The notes: generated from the sequence alone by a model not told the origin. A stretch of 64,000 bases of DNA from Anodontia alba (GCA_964016985.1 OZ024830.1:59752104-59816103), one strand, 5' to 3'. Positions 47,779 through 60,065 are shown, counted from the first letter of the stretch. Numbers and translations: made by a program.

Positions 47779-47977
47779 CAAAAACAAAAAAAAAAACATA
47801 TTATCATGGAGAAATATGAAAAACATCAAGTATGAAAGGACCTCATCTGGAGCTATGATCATACACTTCAGAGCTGTCTGATTTGCAGAAGGGGTACACC
47901 TTCCCCTGTACAGTTTATAGCACACCTCTCTGTATTGGTCCTTATTGCACATCACAGTCTAGCTATTGTCACACACA
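47779..47977 (-). other. Piwi 3'-UTR, proximal part
   Basis: On the minus strand this follows the Piwi TAA. It contains no AATAAA hexamer before the boundary with E6, so the transcript either uses a variant signal or continues into E6. Confidence 0.55.
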
Positions 47978-48139
<162 letters not shown>

Positions 48140-48807
48140 CTACCTATAAATGTCTAAATGAAGTGTTTCTGTTGTTTTTCCTTCTGACATAAAGCTTAAC
48201 AAGAGGCCCTAGGGCCATGGCTCGTCCACCTGAGTGAAACAGCCTTTTTTTTTTTTTTTTTTTTTTTTATTCCTATAAAATTTGAGTTTCAAAACGCAGC
48301 TCTGACATTGAATCAAAAGATAAAATGCACACAAGCTTTTTTCTATCGATATTTGAGTTTCAAAGCGCCAGTGTGATCTTGAAAATGAGGTCAAGGTCAT
48401 AAAAATCCAATCACTTCTTTCCCCCATCCCAATGAAGTATCTGTGCTTGTTTGGTCAAATTCCATCCATTGATTCTTGAGACAGAGTGCACACAAGGCTC
48501 TTTTTCAGTCTTTACAATGTAGTGATATTGAAAATGAGGTCAATGTCACAAAAATGTAATCACTTCTTTCCTGTGTCCTAATTATGTATCTGTGCTAACA
48601 AGCTTTCATCTATAAAAATTTGAGTTTCAAAGTGCAAGTGTGACCTTTTAAATGAGGTGAAGGTTACCAAAATCTAATCACTTCTTTCCCCCCTCCCAAT
48701 GAAGTATCTGTGCGAATTTGGTCAAATTCTATTCACTGAGTCTAGAGATACAGTGCACATAATGATCATTTTTAGTTTTTACAATGTAGTGACCTTGAAA
48801 ATGAGGT

Positions 48808-49033
48808 TTGTTTGTGTTGAGGTTTTACGGCCCAGTCAACCCAATGGAGTCATGTCGAGCGCAGTCAGTTTACCTAACCACACGTTTACTGGGCAGGCTT
48901 AGTCCTCTAAGCCGTTAACCAGTATTGTGCACATTCTTTCGCCAGAAACTGACAACTGCCCTTCTTGAATCAGCGGAAGGGAGAGAATGACCGTAGAAAA
49001 TATTTCATGATCAATCTCCACGAAAGAATGTTG
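48808..49033 (-). mobile_element. S-SINE copy 10, 5'-truncated, 13-bp TSD
   Basis: The body ends at ctccacgaaagaatg, so the whole tRNA head is missing, yet perfect duplications ttgaaaatgaggt at 48795-48807 and 49031-49043 show a single insertion event. This is incomplete reverse transcription, not later deletion. Up to three bases at the right edge are ambiguous. Confidence 0.93.
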
Positions 49034-49450
49034 AAAATGAGGTAAGGTCACCAAAATCTAATCATTTCTTTCCTTTCTGATATCAGTTTTGCACTGTTAC
49101 AGAAAGGGCTATCTTCAGCGTCAAATAAAACAAAATGAAATTGTCAATAATTATAAGCAGCACTTATTCGATACCCCCCGCATAAAGCATAAAACTTTTT
49201 TCTATCAACATTTAAGTTTCAAAATTCAGGCGGGACCTTGAAAATAAAGTCAAGGTCACCAAACTCTAATAAAACAAGATTCCTAAAATTATTTAGCAAG
49301 ATACACAGGAAAAACAAAATTATTACAGATATTAAAAAACTGCAAAGGGGAATAACTATAACAGTATTGATCCCCTGGCCCTTCTTTTTCTGTAGCAGCA
49401 GCATCTCATGAATATGAACATTTATGCAAAAAGTGTTAAGATTCCTAATA

Positions 49451-50361
49451 CAGTGTAGCTCCAATATATCGCGGTCCTCGGGATCCAGAGTCCGCTGTCG
49501 CGATATAAACGGAGCGCGATATAAGTCCCGACATGTATCATGCATGTATAACGGCATGCATAACACTCGCTCGGTTTGTCGCTGTGGTAGTTTGCGGAGA
49601 CATCACGGTTAAATGGCATTCAGTTATGTTGTCACCATATTTCCTAATTAAAATTGGATTAGAATTGCTCAATGGAATAATTTACAATGGTGCGCTATGT
49701 CTAACAAGTAATTCCAATCGAAACCAGCTGATAAACTACGTTTGAAAACAAGAAATCATCGGAGTGACAATTTAGGACGCCATTTTGGATACTCTGGCAA
49801 AGGGAAGTTACTCAATTGTGCTAAGATAACTTGAGTTGCTTCCCTTCGCTTATATTGCAGGCGCAAAAAAAACAAAGTTAATTTCTTTTTATTTATTTTT
49901 TTTTTTTATTGGTTGTTTTTGTTTTTTTTGACACAGTTGTTTTCTTCTATTTATATCTACAGAAGTGTAAAATAAGCGGACTACGATCTGTGTATGTTGG
50001 ACAGAAACATCGTAAGACTACTGTCTTGTAAAATTTGCTGGTGTTGAAAAGGAGGTGGACCGTGGTTCCCTGCTGAGCAAAATTAGTTTGTGGGCATCAT
50101 TGACTCATTGAGCATTGAGTCGGTCTATGTACTAAATGATGATAATGATTACGACAATTACGGCGATATAATTTATTGTTTGCCAATTATAATCAACCCG
50201 TGCGCTGATTGACACTAAGTTGATAGTTTGTCATATAATACCTGACGCGACTTAGCATCGGGATAGGTGCGAAAAATCAATAACCGGAGGTGGAATGCGT
50301 TTTTTTTTTTTTTTTTTTTTTTCCTGAAGAATAAATAAAACAACAAACATTTTATGTTTTT

Positions 50362-50395
<34 letters not shown>

Positions 50396-50479
50396 TATGG
50401 AAAATTTGGGAGCCATGGCCTATTCGCAATATACTGGATTTCGCGAAATAACGGACCGCGATGTATTGGAGCTACACTG
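49451..50479. mobile_element. pogo/Tigger-like non-autonomous element in a TA site
   Basis: TIRs of 27 bp, cagtgtagctccaatatatc... (49451-49477) and its complement at 50453-50479, with one mismatch. TA lies on both sides. The paralogous array at 43205-43225 gives the empty site. Subterminal cgcgatataa repeats fit this class. No transposase ORF; T runs at 50300 and 50366. Confidence 0.88.
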
Positions 50480-51249
50480 TAATCTAATAAAGATATGCAA
50501 GGAAACAGATAGAGTGCACACAAGGCTCACTTTTTGAGTATTTATAATCTAGTGACCCTGAAAATGAGGTCAAGGTCACAAAAATCTAATCACTTCTTTC
50601 CCCCATCCTGATGATGTACCTGTGCTAGTTTGGTCAAATTCCAGCCATTGGTGAAAGAGACGGTGTGCACACAAACTTTTTACTGCATCAAGAAATTTTT
50701 CAAAGGGCAATAACTCCAAGAGAATGGGCCCCTAGACCTATTTTCTCTTATGTAGGTACACGTTACTGATATCAATGTGTCGCACAAGCTTTTTTCTGTC
50801 AAAATTTGAGTTCAAAGTGTCAGTGTGACCTTGAAAATTAGGACCAGGTTACCAAAATCTAATTAGTTCTTTCCCTCATTCCAATAAAGTATCTGTGCTA
50901 GCTTGAAAAAATTCCATCTAATGATTCATGAGAAACGGTGCATACAAGGGTCATTTTTAGAGTCTTCATGATGTAGTGATCTTGAAAATGAGGTCAAGGT
51001 CACAAAAATCTAACAATTTCTTTCCCATGTCCTAACCATAAATCTGTGCTAGTTTGTTAAAAATCTAGCCATTGCCTCAAGCAACTGTGTGCACACAAGC
51101 TTTTTTCTATCAAAATTTGAGTTTCAAAGTCCTGGTGTGACCTTGAAAATGAGATAAAGGTCACCAAAATCTAATCACTTCTTTCCCCCATCCTGATGAT
51201 GTATAAATACAGAAGAAGCAAAACAAGAGAACAATATTTATAGCTATAT

Positions 51250-51362
51250 AATAAAAGGGTTAATGCACTGATATTAGTGAATATTGTCCCTTGTTGGGAT
51301 ATCTACGGTAACCCAACTTGTTACAATATTCACCAATATCAGTGCAATAACCCTATTTTATT
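51250..51362. mobile_element. Foldback MITE near a Piwi splice donor
   Basis: The arms 51250-51287 and 51323-51362 (aataaaagggttaatgcact on the left) pair with few mismatches. The loop itself folds (gttggg...cccaac). It starts 52 bp inside the intron from the donor of exon 51414-51561. Confidence 0.85.
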
Positions 51363-51413
51363 AACCAACTAAACTCTTCTTATCTATAAACTTGACAAAC
51401 AATCTAAACTTAC

Positions 51414-51561
51414 CGGCCAATTATAATACAGATGGCAGAGTTTGTAGGTCAGTCTCTGAATGTGATCAGGTTTCAGTCCAGTCTGATCAAAGATGACATT
51501 GTAATGAGTTGGTGTAACAGTCCCTTGCCTGACTGACTGAGACACAAGGAAGAAATCATAC
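51414..51561 (-). CDS. Piwi-like protein (PIWIL1 type), penultimate coding exon
   Basis: The 148 bp exon begins after cacttacag (AG at 51562-51563) with one base that completes a Trp codon. It ends at 51414 before GTAAGT. It encodes [20 protein letters not shown], then [17 protein letters not shown], then [12 protein letters not shown]. This is the PIWI-domain segment just before the C-terminal helix. THY and the LCHxYYNWP stretch are diagnostic, and the wording is closer to PIWIL1 than to PIWIL2 (which has ...DFYLLAHHVRQG). The frame joins seamlessly to both neighbouring exons. Confidence 0.98.
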
Positions 51562-51599
51562 CTGTAAGTGAACAAATAAACAAAATAGTACACTGTGCA

Positions 51600-51959
51600 G
51601 TAGTGGTTTACCAGTTCATCAATTTATTCAAGCACTCGTTTAAGATAAATGATCACATAACTGATCATGATTTTACAATCCATTAAAATTTTGTCAGAGG
51701 TTCTTTTTGTACTATAGTTAGGATCCAGATAAAAGTTGTGTTCACTGCACAACCTGTAATTATATGCAGCAAATTCAAAATGTATAGAGTATATAGGGAA
51801 AATAATCATTTATGGCCATTTTTTTGTATATTATCTATACAGTTTGCCAACAAGCTTCCAGTCCTGTTATATCCAAAACCATGTAATAATCATAGGTCTA
51901 GATAAGAGTGGGTATCAGGTAATTAGTTTTCTTACTTCTCGACGAAAACGTCTGTTGTT
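51600..51959. other. Piwi intron, repeat-poor
   Basis: AT-rich intronic DNA. I see no exon, repeat unit or element end here. Confidence 0.5.
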
Positions 51960-52004
51960 GGTACTCATTAGAAGTGCCTCACCGAGGCACTTCTAATGAG
52001 TACC
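51960..52004. repeat. Dispersed hairpin, copy 3
   Basis: Perfect 21 bp arms (51960-51980, 51984-52004) with a three-base loop. The core is ggtactcattagaagtgcct. It lies in the Piwi intron. Confidence 0.95.
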
Positions 52005-52164
52005 AGAACACTGTGTGCCGGCTAGTGTACTCTCTTCACTGTCCCAGAGGTTACATTTTCTCACGGCCCAGTTCATATACTAGCATAATTTATACAAATA
52101 ATCAAAGGAATTGTTAAGGAGTATTTGGTGATCATTTTGGGATATTTTTCTTACGTCTCCAAAC

Positions 52165-52460
52165 AAACAAAAGGGCCATGATGACCCTGGATTACTCACG
52201 TGAGCTCAAGATAGCTTGTGGAAGTGATGGTATCACGGCTTGAGAAATGTTTGTTAAAGGTCATTGTCAAGGTCAAGGTCATACTGATAACAAATGTGTA
52301 CCAGACTCAACCAAGATGTATTCACATACCAGGTTTGATATTTAAAGGTTGTATAGTTCAGAAGATATGCTCCAATCAAGGGATTATGGCGGAGTAACAA
52401 AAGGATGGAACAGGCCAACACTATTCCACCACTAACAACTTGACGAGGGCATAAAAATGG
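52165..52460 (+). mobile_element. E-head-like fragment
   Basis: aacaaaagggccatgatgaccc followed by ctcacgtgagc is a diverged E start. A ggtcaaggtcata segment and accaggtttgatat follow. There is no array or tail. Confidence 0.6.
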
Positions 52461-52662
52461 ACAAATATAAAGAAATGTGACAGAAGCTGGATTTTCTGTT
52501 TAAAATTAATACTACTAAAGTGCTTTACTTGTGTACTAAATTTAAAGAGTCAGGCTCAGGTATGGTGGAATTTTCATCACCGAAGAACAGACTTATGTAA
52601 ACCAGTATACTCCCCCCTCCCACTGACACATACACACGTGCCTCTGATATGCAATTATCATC
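52461..52662. other. Piwi intron, repeat-poor
   Basis: Unclassified AT-rich DNA between an E-head-like fragment and the outer TIR element. Confidence 0.4.
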
Positions 52663-54323
52663 TACCGTATTAATCCGCCTATAAGACGGGGATTTTTCCC
52701 CAAAAAAAGCCCCCAAAAATCCAGACCCGTCTTATAATCGAGGTCTTTGGCCATATCGGTATTTTCGGCAAAGTCTGGTGGTGCCACGTGGTCACGGAAA
52801 ATGCCGATCTTCGAAACCGGTAGAAGGATATTATGTTTACCTTCGTCCCTTGATAGAAAATAGCAGCAAGGTAATTTTTTAGGTGAAGTACCGAATTTTT
52901 CTGTGTATTACTCGCACCCGTGTATAACACGCACTGAATATTTGCTAAATAGTTTTGAAATAAAAAAAAGATGTTCCTATGTAAAACACAAAGAATTTAT
53001 CCGTGCATTATTTACTAAGTTACCAGATACTAAGTGTGTCAAATTTCACTAGGATTGAGTTGAAAATGGCCGAATTCGGAAGGTTTAGAGTAGAAACAGG
53101 CCGAATTTACGATAATGCTAACTGAATTTTCATTGTGCAGCTCTGTTACCATGGGCCTCAGGCAACTTGATGTAGTGTAGGCAGTTCTTTGCTTCCCCAC
53201 AGCAGACGCTATGACAATAAAAATGTAGTTATTTCTTTTGTGTTCTCATAATTAACACCTTTGTGTCACTTTGTGTCACGTTCTTAATTGAGACGTGAAA
53301 TTATCAACTCAGTGCCTCAGGGCAATGCAAACAACAACTAAAGTCGACTAGTTGTCATTCTGACTGCCAATTAACCAATTAAGTGCACAGATGTATGCTG
53401 GTAGTTTTTTTTTCTTTATCATAAACATTGTTTATTTCAAACAATTTTTTTGATAAGTTGGAAGAAAAGTTAAAAAAAAAAAAAAAAAAGATAAACATAT
53501 GGTAAGAAAATAAAAGATAAAATGCAAATGACCGATCTACCTACCTCAAAAGCCCACTTGGTTTTGTTTATTATCAATAATTTTAATAATTGCAAAAAAT
53601 TAAATACTTTTTTATTTTTTCAATGTATGATCGTTTGTGCCAATATTTATGTTCTACCAAATTTATTTCCTATTTTGAACTACAATAAATCAGTTGTGCA
53701 GGCTGATTTATTCAAGTTACGGTGTGAGACTTGTCAAAGTCCGGTAATCAATATAGATTCATATGCATATGCCTGTTTGAGTAGTTTCCCTTTGAAGAGA
53801 TCACATGATCAGCAAAATAAAAAAGCGTAAACAAAAAGAGCATGGACATGAAAAGGATATCAAATTACTGCAAATCAGATGGAGTTGCTTGTTTTGAGCT
53901 GACAGAACCATGGTATGGGCGAGATAGGTATAATAAATCATGAATATCTCATAGCAATCATTCTATTTTGCATTTTTACCGGGCGATCGTGAATGTCATG
54001 AGTTTTCGCGATCTATTATCTTGGCGATTTCTGTCCCGATTTTGGTGTTCCTATAAATAATACACATCGGATTTTTATAAACGTTTTCTGGGTAAATAAG
54101 GTGCGTGTTATACACAGTTAAATACGGTATGCATGCTTGTAAGTGGTGTTGGAAGTTTTTTTAATTGTACTTTAGGAATTTCTGAGTGGCAGGGAATATC
54201 TCCGACAGGCGACTTTTTTAAACCCGTCTTATAATTAAGTAAAAGCAAAATCCTGCCTGGGAAGGGCCCAAAAACAGCCCCCGTCTTATAAACAAGTCGT
54301 CTTATAGGCGGATTAATACGGTA
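52663..54323. mobile_element. TIR element (TACCGTATTAATCCGCC type), outer
   Basis: Perfect 26 bp TIRs at 52663-52688 and 54298-54323. If the terminal TA is the target duplication, the element proper starts ccgtattaatcc. Subterminal tataagacg/cgtcttata motifs repeat at both ends. It holds a second TIR element (52889-54129). No recognisable transposase: the longest frame (53522-53830, 102 codons) has no known motif. It lies in the Piwi intron. Confidence 0.87.
52889..54129. mobile_element. Inner TIR element with related ends
   Basis: Left end 52889-52917 (taccgaatttttctgtgtat...) and right end 54101-54129 (...cacagttaaatacggta) are inverted copies with about six mismatches over 29 bp. Both ends share the TACCG(T)A start with the outer element but differ beyond it. 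Confidence 0.7.
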
Positions 54324-54779
54324 ATTCAGTCTATTGGAAGTCTTTTCTCTTTGCTATTTGAACAGGTACCTTATGCAAGCAGTGAAAGAGCACTTATTTA
54401 CTTAGAAATGCTGTTTGGGTACACAGGCTAACGAAATGCTCCTGCTACGTATGCCTGAAGATTCTTTTCACATAAAGGGGCTCAAACTTTTGGTATCTTT
54501 ATTCTGGCTGTAGTCTTGATTTCTGTTTGTTTGTTTATCTAATTTTTCTTTGGATATTTTTTCATTAATTGACAAAATTAATGACAGTGGTTTGGAGACC
54601 ATAGGACTGGCCTCCATGGCCTCAACATTCGGAGCCCTGACTCTTAACATTAGGGGTCTCACCGCTGCTGATTCCAGTCCTTAGGTCACAAGTGAAATGC
54701 CAAATTCTGCAACAGAATGTCAGGTGTTTTTTCGTTGTGTACTCACTCAGGGTTTTGAAAATGGGCCACTAATCTTGGT
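54324..54779. other. Piwi intron, repeat-poor
   Basis: No repeat units or exons recognised. Small minus-strand frames are unconvincing. Confidence 0.4.
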
Positions 54780-55250
54780 CGTTTAAAATATTTTTCTATT
54801 TTTAGCTCTGGTGGCCATTTTGTTCAGCCAATAGGAACCACTTGAGCAATTTAGGTACCACTTGAGCAATTTAGGTAAAGGGGCATAAGAGGACCAGTCC
54901 TGTGGAATTCTGTAATTTGGCGATTGGCCTATGAGATGTTAAAGAGATTTTTTCTACTTTTGGCTCTGGCAGCCATTTTGTTAAGTCTAGCAGCAAACTT
55001 TTAGCAATTTTGGAAAAGGGGTGTTAGAGGAACATTCTGTGAATTTTTTTTTAAATCAGGACACTGGCCCAGGAGATGTTTAAATTCTTTTATTTTAAGC
55101 TCTGGTGGCCATTTGGTTCAGCCGAGCAGAACCATTTTAGCAATTTTTGGAAAGGGGCATACGAGGAACATTTCTGTGAAATTATTTTTTCTGTTATTAG
55201 CTCTGGTGGTCATTTTGTTCAGCCAAGTGGAACCATTATAAATGCGTCCA
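54780..55250 (+). repeat. 135-150-bp monomers (E2 type)
   Basis: Four units with tatttttagctctggtggcc, cattttgttcagcc and gaggaacattctgtgaa. No E head or tail is attached. Confidence 0.7.
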
Positions 55251-56189
55251 ACGGGAACTGCTTCACAGTTCCCCGAACTTCGGAGCGGTTTGGCATGCAG
55301 ATGCACTACTATAGGCTACCTATGTGACCAGTGATGTGTGTGACCAAAAATGTGATGTCCAACAAACGCTTGGGTGGTTCAGTGCTTATTCTGAAAAACA
55401 ATAAGCGTTCCGTGATTTGGCAGAGACTACTGACATGGCGGCTGTGCCAATAATAGCATCAAACTGCCAATAATGCCAAGTATTCCAGCTGCTAGGGGTT
55501 GAACCACGAGACTTATGACGTCAGCCTACAAAATTTGTGATCGCGGCCATTTTGAATTTTGTCTCCACTTTGAATTTTATTTCTATTAATTCTCTGTCTA
55601 CTTACAAGTTAAGCATGATTCGTTTTGTGCATATGGTACACTTTGATGTAGATTTTTAGATAACATATAGACTTTATGCTCTTTTCACATGATAATCTTA
55701 AAAAACTTCAACACAGGTAAGAGAACAATAGTATATTGTCGTTGTACCTGTCATCGGCATACACTAGTTTTCGGTATTTGGAAAGCATGGCCCCTGCCCA
55801 CCTGGGCCCATGAAATAGATGGGCTGCCTGAAGCCTCCATGGCAAATCTGCTAGTAACTAAGCAGGACCCGAATTCATGTGATCCGGTCGGGTACAAGTA
55901 CCACAAATTTGGAAGCAATGTCTCTGAACTACTGAAATATTGTCGACTTGGACACTATATTCATGCAGTGGATTAGAAGTCAAGCGTGGTCTGAAATCAA
56001 ATTCAGTTAGATCTGGCCAACCCACCTATGAAGCATGTAATGATAATTTGGATGCACGGATATTGGTAGCACCTACTAAATTCATATTAGCAATTTTGGA
56101 AATGGATGTAAGAGGAACATGTCTATTAAATTATCTTAAATTTATGTCCTGGGCCTATGAGGAAATGTCATTTTAAGATTTTTTTTTTT
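55251..56189 (+). other. Piwi intron stretch with a 95-codon frame
   Basis: A plus-strand frame at 55689-55976 (start MIILKNFNTGKRT, internal WPLPTWAHEIDGLPEA) is of unusual composition for this AT-rich region. I recognise no domain, and it is antisense to Piwi. It may be an old captured fragment. Confidence 0.25.
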
Positions 56190-56960
56190 TAAGCTCACCT
56201 GAGTTAAACTCAGGTTGAGCTATAGTGATCATTTTTTGTCTCATCCATCCTTCAACACTTTAAACCACTATTCCTCCAAAGCTGCTGCAGCAATTTGTCC
56301 CTAATAAGGTAGGAATTTTGCTTGGGTATGGAGTACTAAAAATAGCAAAACTTATGGTGATCCGTCTACTGTTTGGTTGCTATGACAACTGAAAGATAAC
56401 ATGGACTTCTAATGGGAAATGGTTCAATTGCATTTTCTCCATAATATGTGAAGTGATGTGAACCATCTTTGGCAGTCATGATTCTTTGATGACTGTCAAA
56501 CCATTTTATGTATTTTATGACCAGTGGTCATTTTGAATGGTTGCCATGGTAAAACTTTAAGTAGGAACTTTGTGAAGCACTAGCAGGGAACTTTATGAAA
56601 CACCAGCAGGGAAAAAGACCCTGTAAAGTACCAGCAGGGTAAGAAGACCGAGTGAAGCAACATCAGGGAAAGAAGACCCAGTAGAGCTTATCTTATTTAT
56701 TATTTGCTCTGGTGGCCATCTTGTTCAGGCAAGTGGAACCATTTTAGCAATTTTGGAAAAAGGTGCATATGAGGAACATTCTGCGAAATTGTTTTGACAT
56801 TGGGCCACTAGCCTCGTCGGAGATGCCCTCTAAAGATATTTTTATTTTCGGTTTTAGCGGCCACTTCGTTCAGCTGAGTAGAACCATTTTAGCGATTTTG
56901 AAAAATGAGTGTATAAATGTCGTTTGAAGCTTTTTCTATTTCTAGCTCTGATCAGATGCT
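56190..56960 (-). mobile_element. Reversed E tail and mixed monomers
   Basis: At 56192-56230 the sequence agctcacctgagttaaactcaggttgagct is the E terminal hairpin in reverse, the only E end in that orientation. An accagcagggaa(a)aagac minisatellite (56582-56665) and two 135-150 bp plus-strand monomers (56690-56960) follow. Confidence 0.65.
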
Positions 56961-57463
56961 GTGTTCTGTGGCATCTGATCTTGGTCTGTACTGTTTGCCA
57001 TTTACCCTTTAAGGGGTCTCCAGACTGCAATGGGTTAATAAGTCCTCTGATACATATAAATGAAATGCATGTTAATTAGGATTTTTACAAGCAACTACAT
57101 GCAAATAAGATTTTTTGTTGAAGTTCATTTCCAGTATGGTACAATACAACACACAACATGCTTAATTTGGTATAGAACTGATCTTGAATTCACTGATAGG
57201 GAGTTAAGCAATTCCTTTCATCCATCAAGGTATATGGATGCATTTTTTTTTTTTTTTTTTTGTGTTGTTGTTGTTGTTTTTTACTGCAGTCTTATGTAGC
57301 TTCCACTAGCTAAAATGACATTTTTTTTCCCAGCAGTATTTGCCCTTCCCTTTTGTCATTCTCAGTAAGAGGCAGAAAATGCAAGAAAGAACTACTAGAA
57401 GTCAGTGTTTGTTTTCTAAAGAACACAGTCTGAAGCAAAACCTATCAAAGAATGAATCCTTAC
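56961..57463. other. Piwi intron next to exon 57464
   Basis: It contains a hairpin gatcagatgc/gcatctgatc (56950-56980) and gtactgtttgcc...gggttaa. These resemble the inner part of the piggyBac-like MITE at 28252, so this may be a decayed relative. A T run lies at 57243-57261. The end of this stretch is the splice donor of the Piwi exon. Confidence 0.4.
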
Positions 57464-57589
57464 CACTCAGGCTTTGTAACTTCTGTGTCTATTACTGTTC
57501 CTGGAGGAGGGTTTGACAAGTTCGGTCCAACTTTGGCAAAGAACCTTGAATTGATTCTTTTCTTCACTACAACCACTCCCACTCTTGGC
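57464..57589 (-). CDS. Piwi-like protein (PIWIL1 type), third-last coding exon
   Basis: The 126 bp exon follows tactttcag (AG at 57590-57591) and ends with cctgagtg before GTAAGG. One base at the start and two at the end are split-codon bases. It encodes [19 protein letters not shown], then [19 protein letters not shown], then KPEW, the W codon being completed in the next exon. The (V/I)VVxKRIxxRFF and NPPPGTVxD stretches are landmarks of the PIWI domain between the second catalytic Asp region and the C-terminal part. The intron to the next exon is 5,902 bp. The preceding exon, which should carry the GVGDGQ-type catalytic Asp, is not in the window. Confidence 0.97.
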
Positions 57590-57777
57590 CTGAAAGTAAA
57601 ATCAGTCATAAGTAAATAATTTATGTTCATTGTATACAACTTGGCAAACAGCACAGGGAAAATTTGTTGAATACTGGGCCCGAGAAAGGAATGCCTGTTT
57701 AGACACAAGAATTTGTTTCTAGATGAAAAAGAATTTATCTCCCTTTTCAGAACTTCTTTATACTGTTAGTAAGGATT

Positions 57778-60065
57778 AACAAGAGGCCCATGGGCCATGG
57801 GTCGCTCACCTGAGTGACATAGCCACTGCATAAATGCAGATGTTATGCAACATTTTTCCAGTCCTGTCATTGCAGCTAATGGAAAGATCAACCTTTAAGC
57901 AATTTTGAAGAAGAATATTATATATGGCATGACAGTCAATGGAGCATGACCATTTGAACAAACTCTCCATCACATTTCAACAGTAGGATCAATGCGAAAT
58001 TTGGAGGCAATTGGCTAATTGGTTTCTGAAGAATCATGATTTTATACATGTAAACAGCACAGTAGCAGGGAAATATAATAAACATAAACAAGATGGCAGC
58101 CATCTTGGATTTCCAATCAGAATGATTTTAGCTACTGTTGATCTACAAGTCACCTCGATACTTTCAATGAACTTTGAGTCGGTTCAGGAGAAAAGTTCAA
58201 AACAAGAATTTCAAGATGGCCACCATAGCCGCAATTTGGGATTCCTTATCGCAACAATTTGAGCTATTTTTCATCTATAAGTCACCCCGATGCTTCCTAT
58301 CAAGTTTCGAGTCAATTGGCCTTTCAGTTCAGAAGAAGAGAAAAATAGATTTTCAAGATAGCCGCCATCTTGGATTTCCGAATGGAACGATTTTAGCTAT
58401 TTTTATATCTACAAGTCATCCCAATCCTTCCTACCAATTTCCAAATCAACTGGCCCTTTGGTTTAGGAAAATAAGCGAAAAAAAGAGTTTCAAGATGGCC
58501 GCCATAATTGCCATCTTGGATTTCCGATCCAAACAATTTAACCTATTTTAGATCTACAAGTCACCCAAATGCTTCCTACCAAGTTTCGAATCAAATGGCC
58601 TTTCAGTTCAGGAGAAGAAGCGAAAAACAGATTTTCAAGATGGATTTCTGCTAGGGATGATTTTAGCTATTTTTGATCTACAGGTCACCCTGATGCTTCC
58701 TACCTAGTTTAAAGTCAATAAGCCTTTTGGTTCAGGAGAAGTGAAAAACAGATTTTCAAGATGGCTGCCAAGGCGGCCATCTTGGATTTCCAATCGGAAA
58801 GATTTTAGCCAATTTCAATCTATAAGTCACCCCTATGCTTCCTACCAAGTTTCAAGTCAATTGGCTTTTGGGTTTTGGAGAAGAAGCGAAAAAAAGATTT
58901 TCAAGATTTCCAATCAGCATGATTTTAGCTACTTTTGATCTACAAATAAACCTGATGCGTCCTACCAAGTTTGGAGTCAATAGGCCTTTCGGCTCAGGAG
59001 AAGAAAAGAAAAATAGATTTTTAAGATGGCGACCATGGTGGCAATCTTGGATTTCCGATTGGAACAATTTTAGCTATTTCTGATCTACAAGTCACCCTGA
59101 TGCTTCCTACCAAGTTTCGAGTCAATTGGCTTTTGGGGTTAGGAGAAGAAGCGAAAAATAGATTTTCAAGATGGCCACCATGGCGGCCATCTTGGATTTA
59201 CGATTGGCACAATTTTAGCTATTTTTGATCTACATGTCACACCTATGCTTCCTAGCAAGTTTGGAGTCAATTGGCCTTTCGGTACAGGAGAAGCAAAAAA
59301 TAAATTTTCAAGATGGCTGCCATGGCCATCTTGGATTTGTGATCGGAACGATTTTAGCTATTTTTGATCTACAAGTCACCCCAATGCTTCCTATCATGTT
59401 TGGAGTCAATTGGCTTTTGGGTTCAGGAGAAGAAGCAAAAAATAGATTTTCAAGATGGCTGCCATCTTGGATTTCTGATCGGCACGATTTTATCTATTTT
59501 TGATCTACAAGTCACCCCGATGCTTCCTAGCAAGTTTGGAGTCAATTGGCCTTTTGGTTCAGGAGAAGAAGTGAAAAATAGATTATCAAGATGGCGGCCA
59601 TCTTGGACTTTCAATCCACATGATTTTAGCTATTTTTGATCTACAAGTCACCCCAATGCTTCCTAGCAAGTTTGGAGTCAATTGGCCTTTCGGTTCAGGA
59701 GAAGAAGCAAAAAATAGATTTTCAAGATGGCGGCCATCTTGGATTTCCGACTGGCACGATTTTATCTATTTTTGATCTACAAGTCACCCCGATGCTTCCT
59801 AGCAAGTTTGGAGTCAATTGGCCTTTGGTTCAGGAGAAGAAGCAAAAAATAGATTTTCAAGATAGCATCCATGGCGGCCATCTTGGATTTCCGATCGGCA
59901 CGATTTTAGCTATTTTTTATCTACAGGTCACCCCAATGCTTCCTACCAAGTATCGAGTCAATTGGCCCAGGGGTGTAGGAGGAGTAGGCTTTTAAAGCAA
60001 TTGCTGACGTTGCATGACGGACAACGGACATCGACTGACCACAATAGCTCACCATGAGCACTTGA
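57778..60065 (+). mobile_element. E8: E element in the next Piwi intron
   Basis: Head aacaagaggcccatgggcc, about twelve 145 bp monomers (58080-59960), and a tail of ctcaccatgagcac cut short before the gtgagctaa end. It has the same design as the first half of E1. Antisense to Piwi. Confidence 0.82.

Larger units (their letters stand above)
48198..51215 (+). mobile_element. E5: E element in the last Piwi intron
   Basis: The head aacaagaggccctagggcc is followed by a T run (48246-48269) and the ~290 bp bipartite array. No tail hairpin is visible at the right end. It contains S-SINE copy 10 and the TA-flanked TIR element 49451-50479. It is antisense to Piwi. Confidence 0.75.

Noticed and set aside
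1..47977. A piRNA cluster next to Piwi
   Set aside because: Transposon density and orientation bias are suggestive, but without small-RNA data the sequence alone cannot support it.
53522..53830. 102-codon frame as the transposase of the TACCGTA element
   Set aside because: Too short, without DDE-type motifs and of AT-driven composition.
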